Part shown: positions 25,350-33,917 of the stretch, piece after piece | Layout: each line of letters opens with the position of its first letter | Position numbering within the stretch: position 1 is the first letter of the stretch | NCBI GenBank assembly: GCA_030609775.1 | Contig: JAUWTD010000005.1 | Location: 1 to 40,845 of the forward strand | Source of the DNA: Candidatus Altarchaeota archaeon | GTDB taxonomy: Archaea; Altiarchaeota; Altiarchaeia; IMC4; QMZM01 | DNA: 40,845 nucleotides | Direction of reading: 5' to 3' | Program-made: the position numbers and the translations under genes | Notes under the pieces: model-generated | Told to the model about the DNA's origin: nothing | Database searches by the model: none | Seen by the model: only the letters and a program-made list of their open reading frames with translations

Positions 25350-26203
25350 GAGAATACACTATAGAACTTAAAAGATTGCTAGAAGAGGCTGTCAGAAAAA
25401 ACTGTGAAGCAGAGGTTGGAATCGTATTCTCTGGAGGAATAGATTCTACAATAATCGGGATGCTTGCCTCAAATTTTTCAAAGGTTACAGCATACGCCTG
25501 CGGAATCGAGGGATCACCTGACCTAGATTATGCAAAGGACTGCCGTAATCTTGGATTTGACATAGAATATATTGAACTCAATGAAGAGTTGATAGAAAAC
25601 GCACTCAAAAAAATAATACCTGCAATAAATGACCGAAACCCTGTGAAGGTTGCTGTGGAGGTGCCATTCTATTATGCATCAAAAAAAGCCAGGGAAGACA
25701 ATCTTTGTGTCATGCTCTGTGGGCAGGGCGCAGACGAATTATTCGGAGGATACAACCGCTACCTTGAAGGAATCAAAGCAGGGCATAAAGCGGCTGAAGA
25801 TATGATGCAGTATGACATCGAAAACATGTATGAGCAACAGCTAAACAAAGATATCGCAGTATGTAAATCAAATGATATTGTATTGCGGTCACCTTACATG
25901 GAACAAAAATTCATAGAGTATGCAAAAAAGATTCCAGTAGAATGGAGGATAAGGGAGTCAGAGGAATTTGGATGCGTTGATGAAATAAATGGGAAAGGAT
26001 TTATAAGAAAATATATTCTAAGGAAACTGGGTGAAGACCTGGGTGTGCCTAAGCCAATCCTGAACCGGAGAAAGAAGGCGGCACAGTATGGTTCAGGGAC
26101 ACAGAAAATCATTAAAAAAATCGCAAGACAAAAAGGATTCAAAAAGAAAGCAAACACAGAAGGAAGAAACGACTACGTGAGACTGTTTCTTGAGGAACTG
26201 TGA
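25346..26203 (+). CDS. Asparagine-synthase-like ATP pyrophosphatase lacking a glutaminase domain
   Basis: The 285 residues correspond only to the synthetase half of asparagine synthetase B. The ATP-pyrophosphatase motif [18 protein letters not shown] lies near residues 22-39, and [20 protein letters not shown], the AsnB signature, near 128-147. [16 protein letters not shown] and [19 protein letters not shown] follow. The N-terminal glutaminase domain of about 200 residues with a Cys at position 2 is absent. It may use free ammonia or borrow a glutaminase, and three separate glutaminase subunits are encoded directly upstream. The product could be asparagine or another amidated compound. The start ATG overlaps the hisF stop. 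Confidence 0.9.
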   Translation: MREYTIELKRLLEEAVRKNCEAEVGIVFSGGIDSTIIGMLASNFSKVTAYACGIEGSPDLDYAKDCRNLGFDIEYIELNEELIENALKKIIPAINDRNPVKVAVEVPFYYASKKAREDNLCVMLCGQGADELFGGYNRYLEGIKAGHKAAEDMMQYDIENMYEQQLNKDIAVCKSNDIVLRSPYMEQKFIEYAKKIPVEWRIRESEEFGCVDEINGKGFIRKYILRKLGEDLGVPKPILNRRKKAAQYGSGTQKIIKKIARQKGFKKKANTEGRNDYVRLFLEEL

Positions 26204-26210
26204 ATATGTA

Positions 26211-26224
26211 TTTTACCCTTTTTT
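26211..26224 (+). terminator. T-rich terminator after the asparagine-synthase-like gene
   Basis: TTTTACCCTTTTTT starts seven bases after the stop of the + strand operon. It overlaps the 3' end of the convergent MopE-type gene, whose last codons it also forms on the - strand. Confidence 0.5.
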
Positions 26225-29200
26225 AAGTGGCCATATCTTGAGCTTGTCTATGCACGAATACCCATGCCAGAACGGATCAAGTTCTCCGCGATTCATCTCG
26301 AATGCTATGCAGCAGCTGCCACCTGGATCTTCCCAGAAGTATTTCCAATATCCAAAGATATAATTACTCCATACAGAAGTACATTTACGGCATTCTCTTG
26401 TAAGTTTCAGTTCAGAATCCTCAAAACCTATTCCCTTATATGCACCCATTGTTTCCTGCGTCCAGAAAAGGTTGCGATTGCACATAGTTGGTTGAGCTAG
26501 ACATTCACCATAAGGTATGTTAATGGGTATACCCCCGCTACCTATCCATAGAGTCTGACAAAGATTCTGGACTGAATTACTGCATTCAAGATTGATATCA
26601 TCCACATGAAAGAAGGGATCTCCTTCTCTCCAGTAGCTGTCACCCAGGGAATTTGACAAAGCCGGACCATGAGGAATATCTAACCAACATTTCCCATAAT
26701 AGTCAGGTAAGTAAATCACCTCACAGTTGCAGTTTGCACCATCTGAATAAGCATATGCAAAATCAACAAGCGTCTTCAAGTCTGCTCTCGTGGGGAGCTC
26801 CCAGTCACCTGACTGTGAGCCATCAGAAAGCCCATACATTCCATCTTCCAAGCCTGAGACTATGTCCTTGGCATTATCCCAAGTACCCGGCGGAATCGCC
26901 GTAACATCCTGAAGCCATACATATCCATTTGTGTTGTCACGGACTGTTCCATCACCCATGATGCTGAAACGTTCATCAATCTTACCGTCGCAGTTGTCAT
27001 CTATGCCATTATGCTGTTCGATTTGAGATGGATTGACTGCATCATTTGTGTCATCACAGTCACCCATGTTAGGAGTATATCCATCCAGGTCCCAGTCACA
27101 TACCTCATCAATACCATCTACACAGTTGTCATCTATGTGATTGCATATCTCAGCGGCATCGGGATTGACTTCTGGATCAGAATCATCACAGTCAGGTCCC
27201 TCATTCGTGGTTTCCAGAACAAGGAATCCGTCCCCGTCATTATCAACCAAGGCCTCTCTTACTGGCCAGACATAGAATGAATAATAACCTATCCAGTTGC
27301 GTGACATGCTGAAATAGTCAGTGCACGGGCCAATGGGCATTATCCTGAATAGCTTCTGATTGGTTTCAGAGTAGGGTGTGCTGGTCCAGTATGCTTCATA
27401 CTTGCCTTTTTTCACATTACTGAAGGGATCTCCCTCAGACCACGGCCCAATCCCGGCAGTATTGCTCAAATAACATAAAATGCCGCAGTATCCGCACAGT
27501 GCCATGTTTTCTTCAATGCTTGGGATCCTCCAGGCACCTGGCCACGAACTGTCTGATAAACTGCATTGGCCATCACCTAGACTATTGACTCTGTTTATGG
27601 CCGAATCATAGGACATAAGTCCGCCACCGATGCAACCGGCATTCTTCAGCCAGTACAGTCCTGTTTCTGTATCCAGGATTGTGCCGTCTCCCTGGTCTTC
27701 GAACCTGCAGACCAGACCCTCAGGCTCATCGATTTCACCGTCGCAGTCATTGTCTATTCCGTCGCAACCCTCAACTGCTCCGGGATGAACAGCCCAGTTA
27801 TCATCATCACAATCTTCTGAATTCGCCACATAGCCTGGGCGGGCAGCGCATGTTGAGATACTGGAAGTTCCGCCATAACCATCTCTATCCCGGTCTCTGT
27901 AGATTGTTATCCGTACACCTTCATCAATCATACCGTCACAGTCATTGTCTTTACTGTCACAGACCTCTGTTCCCTCTGGATTGATGTCTGGATTAGAATC
28001 GTCACAGTCTCCTAACATGGTTACATATCCCTCTGGCTGTGAGCAGGCCCAGGTAATCTCAAGAGCACCGTAGGTATCATTGTCCCTGTCCCTGAAGTAG
28101 TAGTTCTTTTTCTCTGGCACGCCGTCGCAGTTATTGTCTATTCCGTCACATATGTCAGCAGCACCAGGATGGATATTTGGATCAGTATCATCACAATCCC
28201 CTGAGTTTGCTACATAACCCTCTGGAGCAGAACAAGCCTGGATGCCTGCTGTGCTGCCATAGGAATCATTGTCTGAGTCCCTGTAGAAGGTGAGCTTAAC
28301 ACCCTCGTCTATCTGGCTGTCGCAGTCATTGTCTATTTCATCACAGAGTTCTGTTGCACCCGGATTGATATACTGGTCAGTATCATCACAATCGCCTTCC
28401 TCAGGTGAATACCCATCAGAATCATAGTCACATGTTTCGTCTATCTGGCTGTCGCAGTTATTGTCTATGCCGTCGCAGACCTCTTCAGCGTCCGGATTAA
28501 CGGCTGGATTAGTGTCGTTACAATCAGGCCCTGCATAATGCCCGTCATTGTCAAGGTCGACAAGCACATCCCTCACTGCCATTGCATAACCTGAATACAT
28601 ATTTAATCTGCATTCGACTGTAAAATACCATCTTGCCTTATATGAAATCATAGAATTGATGTAGAAAGTTCTGACAAGGGAACCCGTATGGACTTCTACT
28701 AGAACAAAACTTATTGTCTTCATTTTACATTCATCTCCTGTGCTTGTCCAGTAATAGTAACCAATAGGGTCATTGTAATGAGGATAATACCAACTGATTA
28801 CATCAACAAAAGGATCTCCAGGCAGCCAGCGGCCGTTACCTTCTGCATTACCCAGGCAGTCAGCCCACAAACCCAGACCCTCACAGTATTCCTGTTTAAA
28901 AAGAGAATTCAACTCATCAAAAGTGGGGATTCTCCAGTTGCCTGGTCCGGAGCCATCGCTGAGCCCGCATTGTCCATGGTGAAGGTTATTTACTTGTGTC
29001 AGCAGCCCTGTTTCAGATGCCTCATCCTCATAATATCCGGGTCCGAGGCAATTAGCATCTCTTAGCCAATAAAGGTCAGTCTCCCTATCGAAAAGCGTGC
29101 CATCTCCCATGTTTTTGAACCGTACAGGGCAACTGTCGCTGCCGTCGCAGTCCTGGTCAATGCTGTCGCAGAGTATTTCAGTTGCACCAGGGTGGATAGA

Positions 29201-31303
29201 TGGATTGGCATCATTGCAGTCTCCGTCACATATGGAATACCCGTCAGAATCACCATCCCCCAGACCATCATCTATTTCACCGTCGCAGTCATTATCTATA
29301 CCATCACAAACTTCTGCTGCTCCGGGATGGCGACCAGCATCTGTATCGTCGCAGTCAGTTGAAAGAGATACATATCCTATTGGAGCTGAGCATGCTTCAG
29401 TGCTCTCTGTGCTTCCGTAACCATCTCCGTCAGAATCTTGATAGAAAATTGTCTTGCCAGCGCCTTCATCAATCTCATCATCACAATCATTGTCTTTATC
29501 ATCGCATACTTCCAGAGCCCCTGGATTTATAAATTGATCAAAATCGTTGCAGTCACCTGAGACCGCCACATAGCCCGAAGGTGTAGTACATGCCTCGATG
29601 CTTTCTGTGCTGCCATAGCCATCTTCGTCAGCATCCCGGTACAAGGTGAGCATGGAGATGCCCTCGTCTATTTCACCATCACAGTCATTATCTATTCCAT
29701 CGCAGACCTCTGTTGCGCCCGGATTTGTATTGGGCTTGGCATCATCACAGTCATCTGAGTTATCTATATAACCAGCCGGGGCTGAACATGCCAGCGTGAC
29801 TTCGGCACCGCCGTAACCATCCCCGTCTCTATCATTATAGAAAAACGATTCCACATCCTCATCTATCTCTCCGTCACAGTTGTTGTCTATTCCATCGCAG
29901 ACCTCGTCTGCTCCAGGGTAATTTGCCGGATTAGCATCATCACAGTCACCTGGATTCTCCACATAGCCTTCTGGAGCAGAACATGCCTCGATGCTCTCTG
30001 AGCTGCCATAGGAATCCCCGTCAGAGTCTTCATAATAAGTGAACATTGTAAGATCCTCATCAATCTCACCATCACAGTCATTATCTATTCCATCGCAGAC
30101 CTCTGACAGACCCGGGTTCCTTGTTGCATCAAAATCATCACAGTCCCCATTATTTACGCTGTAACCTTCGGGAACTGAACATGCTTCAACAGTCTCTGTT
30201 CCACCATAGGAATCCCCGTCAGAATCCTTGTAGAAGACCAGTTTGACACCTTCATCTGTTTGGTTATCACAGTCATTGTCTATGCCATCACAGACCTCAT
30301 CTGCCCCAGGATTTATCATTGGGTTGCTATCATCACAGTCAGAGCCACATGAGCTATACCAGTTATCGTAGCCATCATTGTCAGCATCATAACCATCGTC
30401 CACTATCCCATTACAGTCATTGTCTTTATTGTCGCATATCTCCATTACACCAGGATGGATAAGCGGATCAGTGTCATCACAGTCTCCAGCACAGGTCGTA
30501 TAACCATCAAGATCAGCATCAAAACCCTCGTCAACCATAAGGTCGCAATCATTGTCCACCCCATCGCAGACCTCATCTGCTCCAGGGTGGATTGCAGCAT
30601 CAGTGTCATCGCAGTCACCATCACAGATCCTATACCCGTCACTATCAGCGTCAACTTCGTCGCCTGGAACTACACCATCACAATCATTATCCAGTCCATC
30701 ACATAATTCAGGAGCACCAGGATAGACAGCGCTGTTGCTGTCGTCACAATCACCCTCACAGATACGGTAGCCATCATTATCAACATCAGATTCATCTTCC
30801 GGAACCACCCCATCACAATCATTATCAACACCATCGCACACTTCTATTGCACCCGGATTTATTAAGGGATTATTATCGTCGCAATCACCGTCGCTTATGC
30901 GAAATCCGTCATTATCAAGGTCAATTTCACATTGAGTGTTTACGAAATCATCCATAACACCTATACTGCAGCCGAAAAAATACTGGCCAAACTGCTTGTC
31001 CGCAGAAAATCTAAGAATCTGTTCACACGAACAGCCACATGTTGAAAATCCATCACTACCATCAAGGCTATATGCTTTCTGAGGGCCTTTTCCTTTTGGA
31101 GAATTTGTATCAAAAACAATATCATTGTCTACCAAGGCGAATCTGTTCTTCCCAAGCCATAACACCGGAACAATCTCATCTAACTCTGTATTTTCTGGAC
31201 AGACATCCCAAGCATCTGGAACAGTATCATAATCAGAATCAGTTGTTGCATTTGCAGAAGTAACAGAAAGAAATAACAATATTAAAATAATGGTTTTTTT
31301 CAT
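26213..31303 (-). CDS. Secreted MopE-repeat protein with three DUF1566 (Lcl-like) domains
   Basis: A 1,696-residue exported protein. Residues 1-19 are a signal peptide (MKKTIILILLFLSVTSANA). A thrombospondin-3-like start (DSDYDTVPDAWDVCPEN) and a GFSTCGCSCEQIL...FGCSIGVM domain follow to about residue 118. Next come 18 metal-binding MopE-type repeats (DxDxDGY...GDCDD...NPGAxEVCDGIDNDCDG) arranged 11, 5 and 2, each group followed by a DUF1566 domain (about 727-908, 1198-1352 and 1444-1696). Those domains show MGDGTxxDxxTxLYWLxD, a GNWRIPT-like motif and a final WPVR or equivalent. MopE repeats bind calcium or copper in related proteins; DUF1566 domains are C-lectin-like and adhesive. There is no C-terminal anchor, so it is probably released or bound to the envelope. 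The ribosome site AGGTGG lies about nine bases before the ATG. Confidence 0.93.
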   Translation of the reverse strand: MKKTIILILLFLSVTSANATTDSDYDTVPDAWDVCPENTELDEIVPVLWLGKNRFALVDNDIVFDTNSPKGKGPQKAYSLDGSDGFSTCGCSCEQILRFSADKQFGQYFFGCSIGVMDDFVNTQCEIDLDNDGFRISDGDCDDNNPLINPGAIEVCDGVDNDCDGVVPEDESDVDNDGYRICEGDCDDSNSAVYPGAPELCDGLDNDCDGVVPGDEVDADSDGYRICDGDCDDTDAAIHPGADEVCDGVDNDCDLMVDEGFDADLDGYTTCAGDCDDTDPLIHPGVMEICDNKDNDCNGIVDDGYDADNDGYDNWYSSCGSDCDDSNPMINPGADEVCDGIDNDCDNQTDEGVKLVFYKDSDGDSYGGTETVEACSVPEGYSVNNGDCDDFDATRNPGLSEVCDGIDNDCDGEIDEDLTMFTYYEDSDGDSYGSSESIEACSAPEGYVENPGDCDDANPANYPGADEVCDGIDNNCDGEIDEDVESFFYNDRDGDGYGGAEVTLACSAPAGYIDNSDDCDDAKPNTNPGATEVCDGIDNDCDGEIDEGISMLTLYRDADEDGYGSTESIEACTTPSGYVAVSGDCNDFDQFINPGALEVCDDKDNDCDDEIDEGAGKTIFYQDSDGDGYGSTESTEACSAPIGYVSLSTDCDDTDAGRHPGAAEVCDGIDNDCDGEIDDGLGDGDSDGYSICDGDCNDANPSIHPGATEILCDSIDQDCDGSDSCPVRFKNMGDGTLFDRETDLYWLRDANCLGPGYYEDEASETGLLTQVNNLHHGQCGLSDGSGPGNWRIPTFDELNSLFKQEYCEGLGLWADCLGNAEGNGRWLPGDPFVDVISWYYPHYNDPIGYYYWTSTGDECKMKTISFVLVEVHTGSLVRTFYINSMISYKARWYFTVECRLNMYSGYAMAVRDVLVDLDNDGHYAGPDCNDTNPAVNPDAEEVCDGIDNNCDSQIDETCDYDSDGYSPEEGDCDDTDQYINPGATELCDEIDNDCDSQIDEGVKLTFYRDSDNDSYGSTAGIQACSAPEGYVANSGDCDDTDPNIHPGAADICDGIDNNCDGVPEKKNYYFRDRDNDTYGALEITWACSQPEGYVTMLGDCDDSNPDINPEGTEVCDSKDNDCDGMIDEGVRITIYRDRDRDGYGGTSSISTCAARPGYVANSEDCDDDNWAVHPGAVEGCDGIDNDCDGEIDEPEGLVCRFEDQGDGTILDTETGLYWLKNAGCIGGGLMSYDSAINRVNSLGDGQCSLSDSSWPGAWRIPSIEENMALCGYCGILCYLSNTAGIGPWSEGDPFSNVKKGKYEAYWTSTPYSETNQKLFRIMPIGPCTDYFSMSRNWIGYYSFYVWPVREALVDNDGDGFLVLETTNEGPDCDDSDPEVNPDAAEICNHIDDNCVDGIDEVCDWDLDGYTPNMGDCDDTNDAVNPSQIEQHNGIDDNCDGKIDERFSIMGDGTVRDNTNGYVWLQDVTAIPPGTWDNAKDIVSGLEDGMYGLSDGSQSGDWELPTRADLKTLVDFAYAYSDGANCNCEVIYLPDYYGKCWLDIPHGPALSNSLGDSYWREGDPFFHVDDINLECSNSVQNLCQTLWIGSGGIPINIPYGECLAQPTMCNRNLFWTQETMGAYKGIGFEDSELKLTRECRKCTSVWSNYIFGYWKYFWEDPGGSCCIAFEMNRGELDPFWHGYSCIDKLKIWPLKKG

Positions 31304-31706
31304 TATTTATCCCACCTAAGTGATAGTGACATTTGTTATCTTATCTAGATCTCCTCCAACCTTAGGATAGATTAGAGGATAAAACTTTAACAAGACAGAT
31401 TATATTGTGATGATAAAATGTCTCATCTAAAGCTATCCCATACATACATTAAATTATTAGATTTCAGAGACTATAAAGTTTGTAATGTGATGCAGATCAC
31501 TTGGAAACAGCTTTGTCTTCCTGATAGCAGAAGTCGCAACAGACTACATAGAAATAGGGATTATCAGCATCTACTCGACCATAAGGCAATTTCCTACCTG
31601 CCGCACCCGGGATAATCATAGACTTCATTTCATCTAACAAATTCTCTGTTTTCACCTAGCCTTCACATCAAGATAAACCACATGACCCATTTTTTTCTTC
31701 TCCACC
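31304..31706. other. Sparsely coding stretch of about 400 bases
   Basis: The right part may hold a short - strand cistron (31497-31690, listed separately). The left part, 31304-31496, holds only the probable - strand promoter of the MopE-type gene (a TTTTAT-like box near 31378-31386 and the ribosome site). A + strand open frame at 31418-31615 has no ribosome site and an odd composition; I do not call it a gene. Confidence 0.5.
31497..31655 (-). CDS. Possible small cysteine-containing protein (52 residues), GTG start
   Basis: Read on the - strand from GTG at 31655: it encodes KTENLLDEMKSMIIPG, then RKLPYGRVDADNPYFYVV and CCDFCYQEDKAVSK. The composition looks like a real protein, and the CCxxC group could bind metal. 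Directly upstream an ATG at 31690 with a good ribosome site (GGTGGAG) encodes only 12 residues and stops at 31652, its TGA overlapping this GTG. Either a mini-cistron is coupled to this gene, or the two are one gene broken by a frameshift. I do not recognise a family. Confidence 0.4.
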   Translation of the reverse strand: MKTENLLDEMKSMIIPGAAGRKLPYGRVDADNPYFYVVCCDFCYQEDKAVSK

Positions 31707-31925
31707 TTATTCTGTTGTGTTTTTTGCAAAATCATAGATTGCAGCCAGGATAAAGATTATTTGAAGGATAATGAATATAATATCTCCGATATAGATGCTG
31801 TATGCTTCCAGGCATAATCCCCCGAAGATATAATAAATATCCTGGGTCTTTCTTTTCTTTGCAATTATTCCCGCAGAGATAAGTAGTATCCCCAACGCCC
31901 CGAATATCTTGAAAACCTCAACCAT
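31707..31925 (-). CDS. Small integral membrane protein (72 residues), unknown function
   Basis: Starting at ATG 31925 the protein has three hydrophobic segments: VFKIFGALGILLISAGIIA, a segment around IYYIFGGLCLEAYSIYIG, and DIIFIILQIIFILAAIYDFA, with a basic KKRK loop between the first two. A longer version beginning at 32027 would overlap the radical SAM gene by 88 bases and adds residues read out of that gene's frame, so I reject it. It begins 14 bases after the radical SAM stop and is probably co-transcribed. There is no clear ribosome site and no family that I recognise. Confidence 0.65.
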   Translation of the reverse strand: MVEVFKIFGALGILLISAGIIAKKRKTQDIYYIFGGLCLEAYSIYIGDIIFIILQIIFILAAIYDFAKNTTE

Positions 31926-31939
31926 TGTTTTTTTTAAGC

Positions 31940-32821
31940 TTATATAATTGGTGCTAATTTCCTCATCTCCAAAGGAGACTTTATCAACCCCACGGGGTTT
32001 TGGAGGGATCCGGCCAAACATCCGCAATTAGAGCAGTCAGCATTTGCAAAACATCTGCGCGTATTCCATGAAACATCAAGATGCAATACAGTATCACCCC
32101 AGTAACATGAATTCCTATGATCAGGATACTCATACCATTTTATCATCGCCTTACTCAAAAGAAAATAAGTAGGATACAGTGATTTTATTCGTTTAAGTTC
32201 ATTTATTATGGGTTTTCTCTCCTCTTCTGTTATAAACATCGGACCCCGATAACCGATTGAGGGAGTATATATGTTGCATGCGACACCCCTAAAACCCCTT
32301 TCTTTTGCTATCTTGATAAGGTCTTCAAGCTCTTGGTAATTATCTTTTGTTATTGTTGCATTAATAATAACCCGTTTATCACCTGAATAATTTTCCATTA
32401 CCTTCAAAAAAACCCCGTCTCCCCGTATTGAATCATTTATTTTTTGCATGCCGTCTAAGGAAACAAACAACCGGTGATTAAATTCGTTAGGTATCTTTAT
32501 TGTCCCGTTTGTGATAACATAAATAAAAGGGAAAATCTTGTCAGCGAGCATGAGAACATCACATCTAAGTGCAGGTTCCCCGCCGACTAAGAGAATGAAT
32601 CTTATCCCGGCTTTGTGAAGGTTAATGAATCGTTTCTTCCATTCACTTAAAGGTAATTCCTTTGTTTCGAGATCATCTCTGCCATGGAAATGGTAGCAGT
32701 GCGTACATCGGAGATTACAGTTATCAGTTACGTCAACTTCTGCAACATACTTTACCTTGAAGATGGTTCGCTTTAGTTCAAGCCAAAAAAGGTAAAGTAA
32801 TGAATGGATTTTTTTTAACAT
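31940..32821 (-). CDS. Radical SAM protein with C-terminal cysteine cluster
   Basis: A 293-residue radical SAM enzyme that would cleave S-adenosylmethionine through a 4Fe-4S cluster. The cluster motif CNLRCTHCYHF lies near residues 34-44, the SAM-binding LLVGGEPALR near 77-86 and RLFVSLDGMQ near 116-125. Near the end, CYWGD...RRCFANADCSNCGC (about 240-272) looks like a SPASM/twitch-type auxiliary cluster. An amphipathic N-terminus (LLYLFWLELKR) suggests membrane association. The substrate is unknown. It is divergent from the DUF134 regulator at 32940, so the ORP-like region and this gene share an intergenic promoter region. Confidence 0.88.
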   Translation of the reverse strand: MLKKIHSLLYLFWLELKRTIFKVKYVAEVDVTDNCNLRCTHCYHFHGRDDLETKELPLSEWKKRFINLHKAGIRFILLVGGEPALRCDVLMLADKIFPFIYVITNGTIKIPNEFNHRLFVSLDGMQKINDSIRGDGVFLKVMENYSGDKRVIINATITKDNYQELEDLIKIAKERGFRGVACNIYTPSIGYRGPMFITEEERKPIINELKRIKSLYPTYFLLSKAMIKWYEYPDHRNSCYWGDTVLHLDVSWNTRRCFANADCSNCGCLAGSLQNPVGLIKSPLEMRKLAPII

Positions 32822-32897
32822 ATAAATTATTTAAGGAAGATAAGCTATTTTATTAATTTCTTTGTTTTTACACGCCTTCAAGGTTAGACCAGATATT

Positions 32898-32939
32898 GCC
32901 CATATGGGCATTTATATATGTTTAATCCGTATACCTAAT
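32898..32939 (+). promoter_or_regulatory. Leaderless promoter with operator-like palindrome before the DUF134 gene
   Basis: GCCCATATGGGC (32898-32909) is a perfect 12-base palindrome lying over the BRE position. TTTATATATG (32911-32920) directly follows as a textbook archaeal TATA box. Its centre is 25-26 bases before the A of the ATG at 32940, the usual TATA-to-start distance, so the transcript probably begins at the start codon. Palindrome binding would be expected to block TFB/TBP. Confidence 0.65.
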
Positions 32940-33245
32940 ATGCGCAGACGCGGAAGACCCAGATGCATAAGATTCGTAGAAAACAGGCCTGCAACAGATT
33001 ACTTTAAACCGCGAGGCATACCCCTAATAGACCTTGATGCAGTGCAAGTGAACGCTGAAGAACTTGAAGCAATAAGGCTAGTGGATTATGAGGGACTAGA
33101 TCAGGAGCAATCAGCAGAAAAAATGGGCGTATCAAGAAGAACCCTTGCAAGGGAACTGAAATCAGGAAGACACAAGATTGCTGAAGCACTCCTGCAAGGT
33201 AAGGCAATAGAGATAAAAACTGGCACACTCACTAAAACAGAATAG
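32940..33245 (+). CDS. DUF134 / UPF0251 DNA-binding protein
   Basis: A 101-residue predicted transcription regulator. The start RRRGRPRCIRF and NRPATDYFKPRGIPL are typical of DUF134. Residues about 41-80 form a sigma70-region-4-like helix-turn-helix (EELEAIRLVDYEGLDQEQSA, then MGVSRRTLARELKSGRHKIAEAL). Members of this family usually sit beside NifX-like and ORP-type genes, exactly as here. An in-frame ATG at 32862 would add 26 residues unlike the family and would place the TATA box inside the gene, so I take 32940. It probably regulates the cluster and itself through the upstream palindrome. Confidence 0.9.
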   Translation: MRRRGRPRCIRFVENRPATDYFKPRGIPLIDLDAVQVNAEELEAIRLVDYEGLDQEQSAEKMGVSRRTLARELKSGRHKIAEALLQGKAIEIKTGTLTKTE

Positions 33246-33278
33246 AATAATAATTCAAAAAAAGGAGGATGTAAAAAA

Positions 33279-33902
33279 ATGAGGATATGTGTTGCAACAA
33301 ACAAAGGAGGATTAGACGACCAGGTATCGACAGTATTTGGAAGATGTCAGAAATTCACTATAGTGGATGTAGAAGATAAAGAAATCAAAAACGTTGAAAT
33401 AGAAGATAACAAATCCGCTGATGCAATGGGAGGTGCAGGAATCCAGGCAGCGCAGTTCATAATAGATAAAAAAGCAGATGCAGTTATAGCTGGAAACTAT
33501 GGACCAAACGCATTCCCCATACTGCAACAGGCAGGCGTAGATGCTATTATAGCACAAGGAAACGTAAAAGAGATTGTGATAAAATATGTTAACGGAGAAC
33601 TATCCAAAATAGACCAACCCACCGCCCAACTACATAGAGGCATGGGAATGGGCGGCGGCGGAATGGGCGGCGGCGGAATGGGCGGCGGCGGAATGGGCGG
33701 CGGCGGAATGGGCGGCGGCGGAATGGGACAAGGCAGAGGAAACAGAGGCGGCAGGATGACTGCTATACAACCCCAGGAACAAACCCAGATAATGTCTCCT
33801 GAAAACAAAGAAGAACACATACAGTTACTGCAGAATCAGGCAAACCAGATGGAAAAACAGCTTAAGGAACTAAAAGATAAAATCGATAAACTAAAAAAAT
33901 AA
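33279..33902 (+). CDS. NifX / orange-protein-like (dinitrogenase Fe-Mo cofactor family) protein with Gly-rich linker and coiled coil
   Basis: Residues 1-105 are a complete NifX/NafY-type RNase-H-like domain (MRICVATNKGGLDDQVSTVFGRCQKFTIVD, MGGAGIQAAQFI and AVIAGNYGPNAFPILQQAGV). Members hold metal clusters: FeMo-co precursors in nitrogen fixers, a Mo-Cu cluster in the Desulfovibrio orange protein. Residues about 120-150 are a glycine-methionine linker from five identical 15-bp repeats, followed by GQGRGNRGGR. The end (about 170-207) is a charged coiled coil (LLQNQANQMEKQLKELKDKIDKLKK), an unusual addition that could drive oligomerisation. Strong ribosome site AAAGGAGG; 33 bases after the DUF134 gene. 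No nitrogenase genes are in the window. Confidence 0.9.
   Translation: MRICVATNKGGLDDQVSTVFGRCQKFTIVDVEDKEIKNVEIEDNKSADAMGGAGIQAAQFIIDKKADAVIAGNYGPNAFPILQQAGVDAIIAQGNVKEIVIKYVNGELSKIDQPTAQLHRGMGMGGGGMGGGGMGGGGMGGGGMGGGGMGQGRGNRGGRMTAIQPQEQTQIMSPENKEEHIQLLQNQANQMEKQLKELKDKIDKLKK
33648..33722 (+). repeat. Five perfect 15-bp tandem repeats (Gly-rich linker)
   Basis: ATGGGCGGCGGCGGA is repeated five times without a mismatch (MGGGG). It is far richer in GC than its surroundings. DNA-level identity indicates recent expansion, so copy number probably varies between strains. Confidence 0.95.
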
Positions 33903-33917
33903 TGAGGAAGAAAAAAA

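Noticed and set aside
26653-30957. Several + strand open frames opposite the MopE-type gene (for example 27679-27984, 29097-29420, 30592-30957)
   Set aside because: They are antisense to acidic repeats and give His/Tyr-rich repeats with no initiation signals; the - strand gene is continuous and well supported.
31418-31615. Open frame of 65 codons on the + strand
   Set aside because: No ribosome site or promoter, unusual His/Arg-rich composition, and the opposite strand holds a more protein-like frame with start signals.
31926-32027. N-terminal extension of the small membrane protein to an ATG at 32027
   Set aside because: It overlaps the radical SAM gene by 88 bases out of frame; the hydrophobic protein starts naturally at 31925.
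33648-33722. CRISPR-like or regulatory repeat array
   Set aside because: Units are adjacent with no spacers, are multiples of three and lie in frame within a gene; it is a coding tandem repeat.
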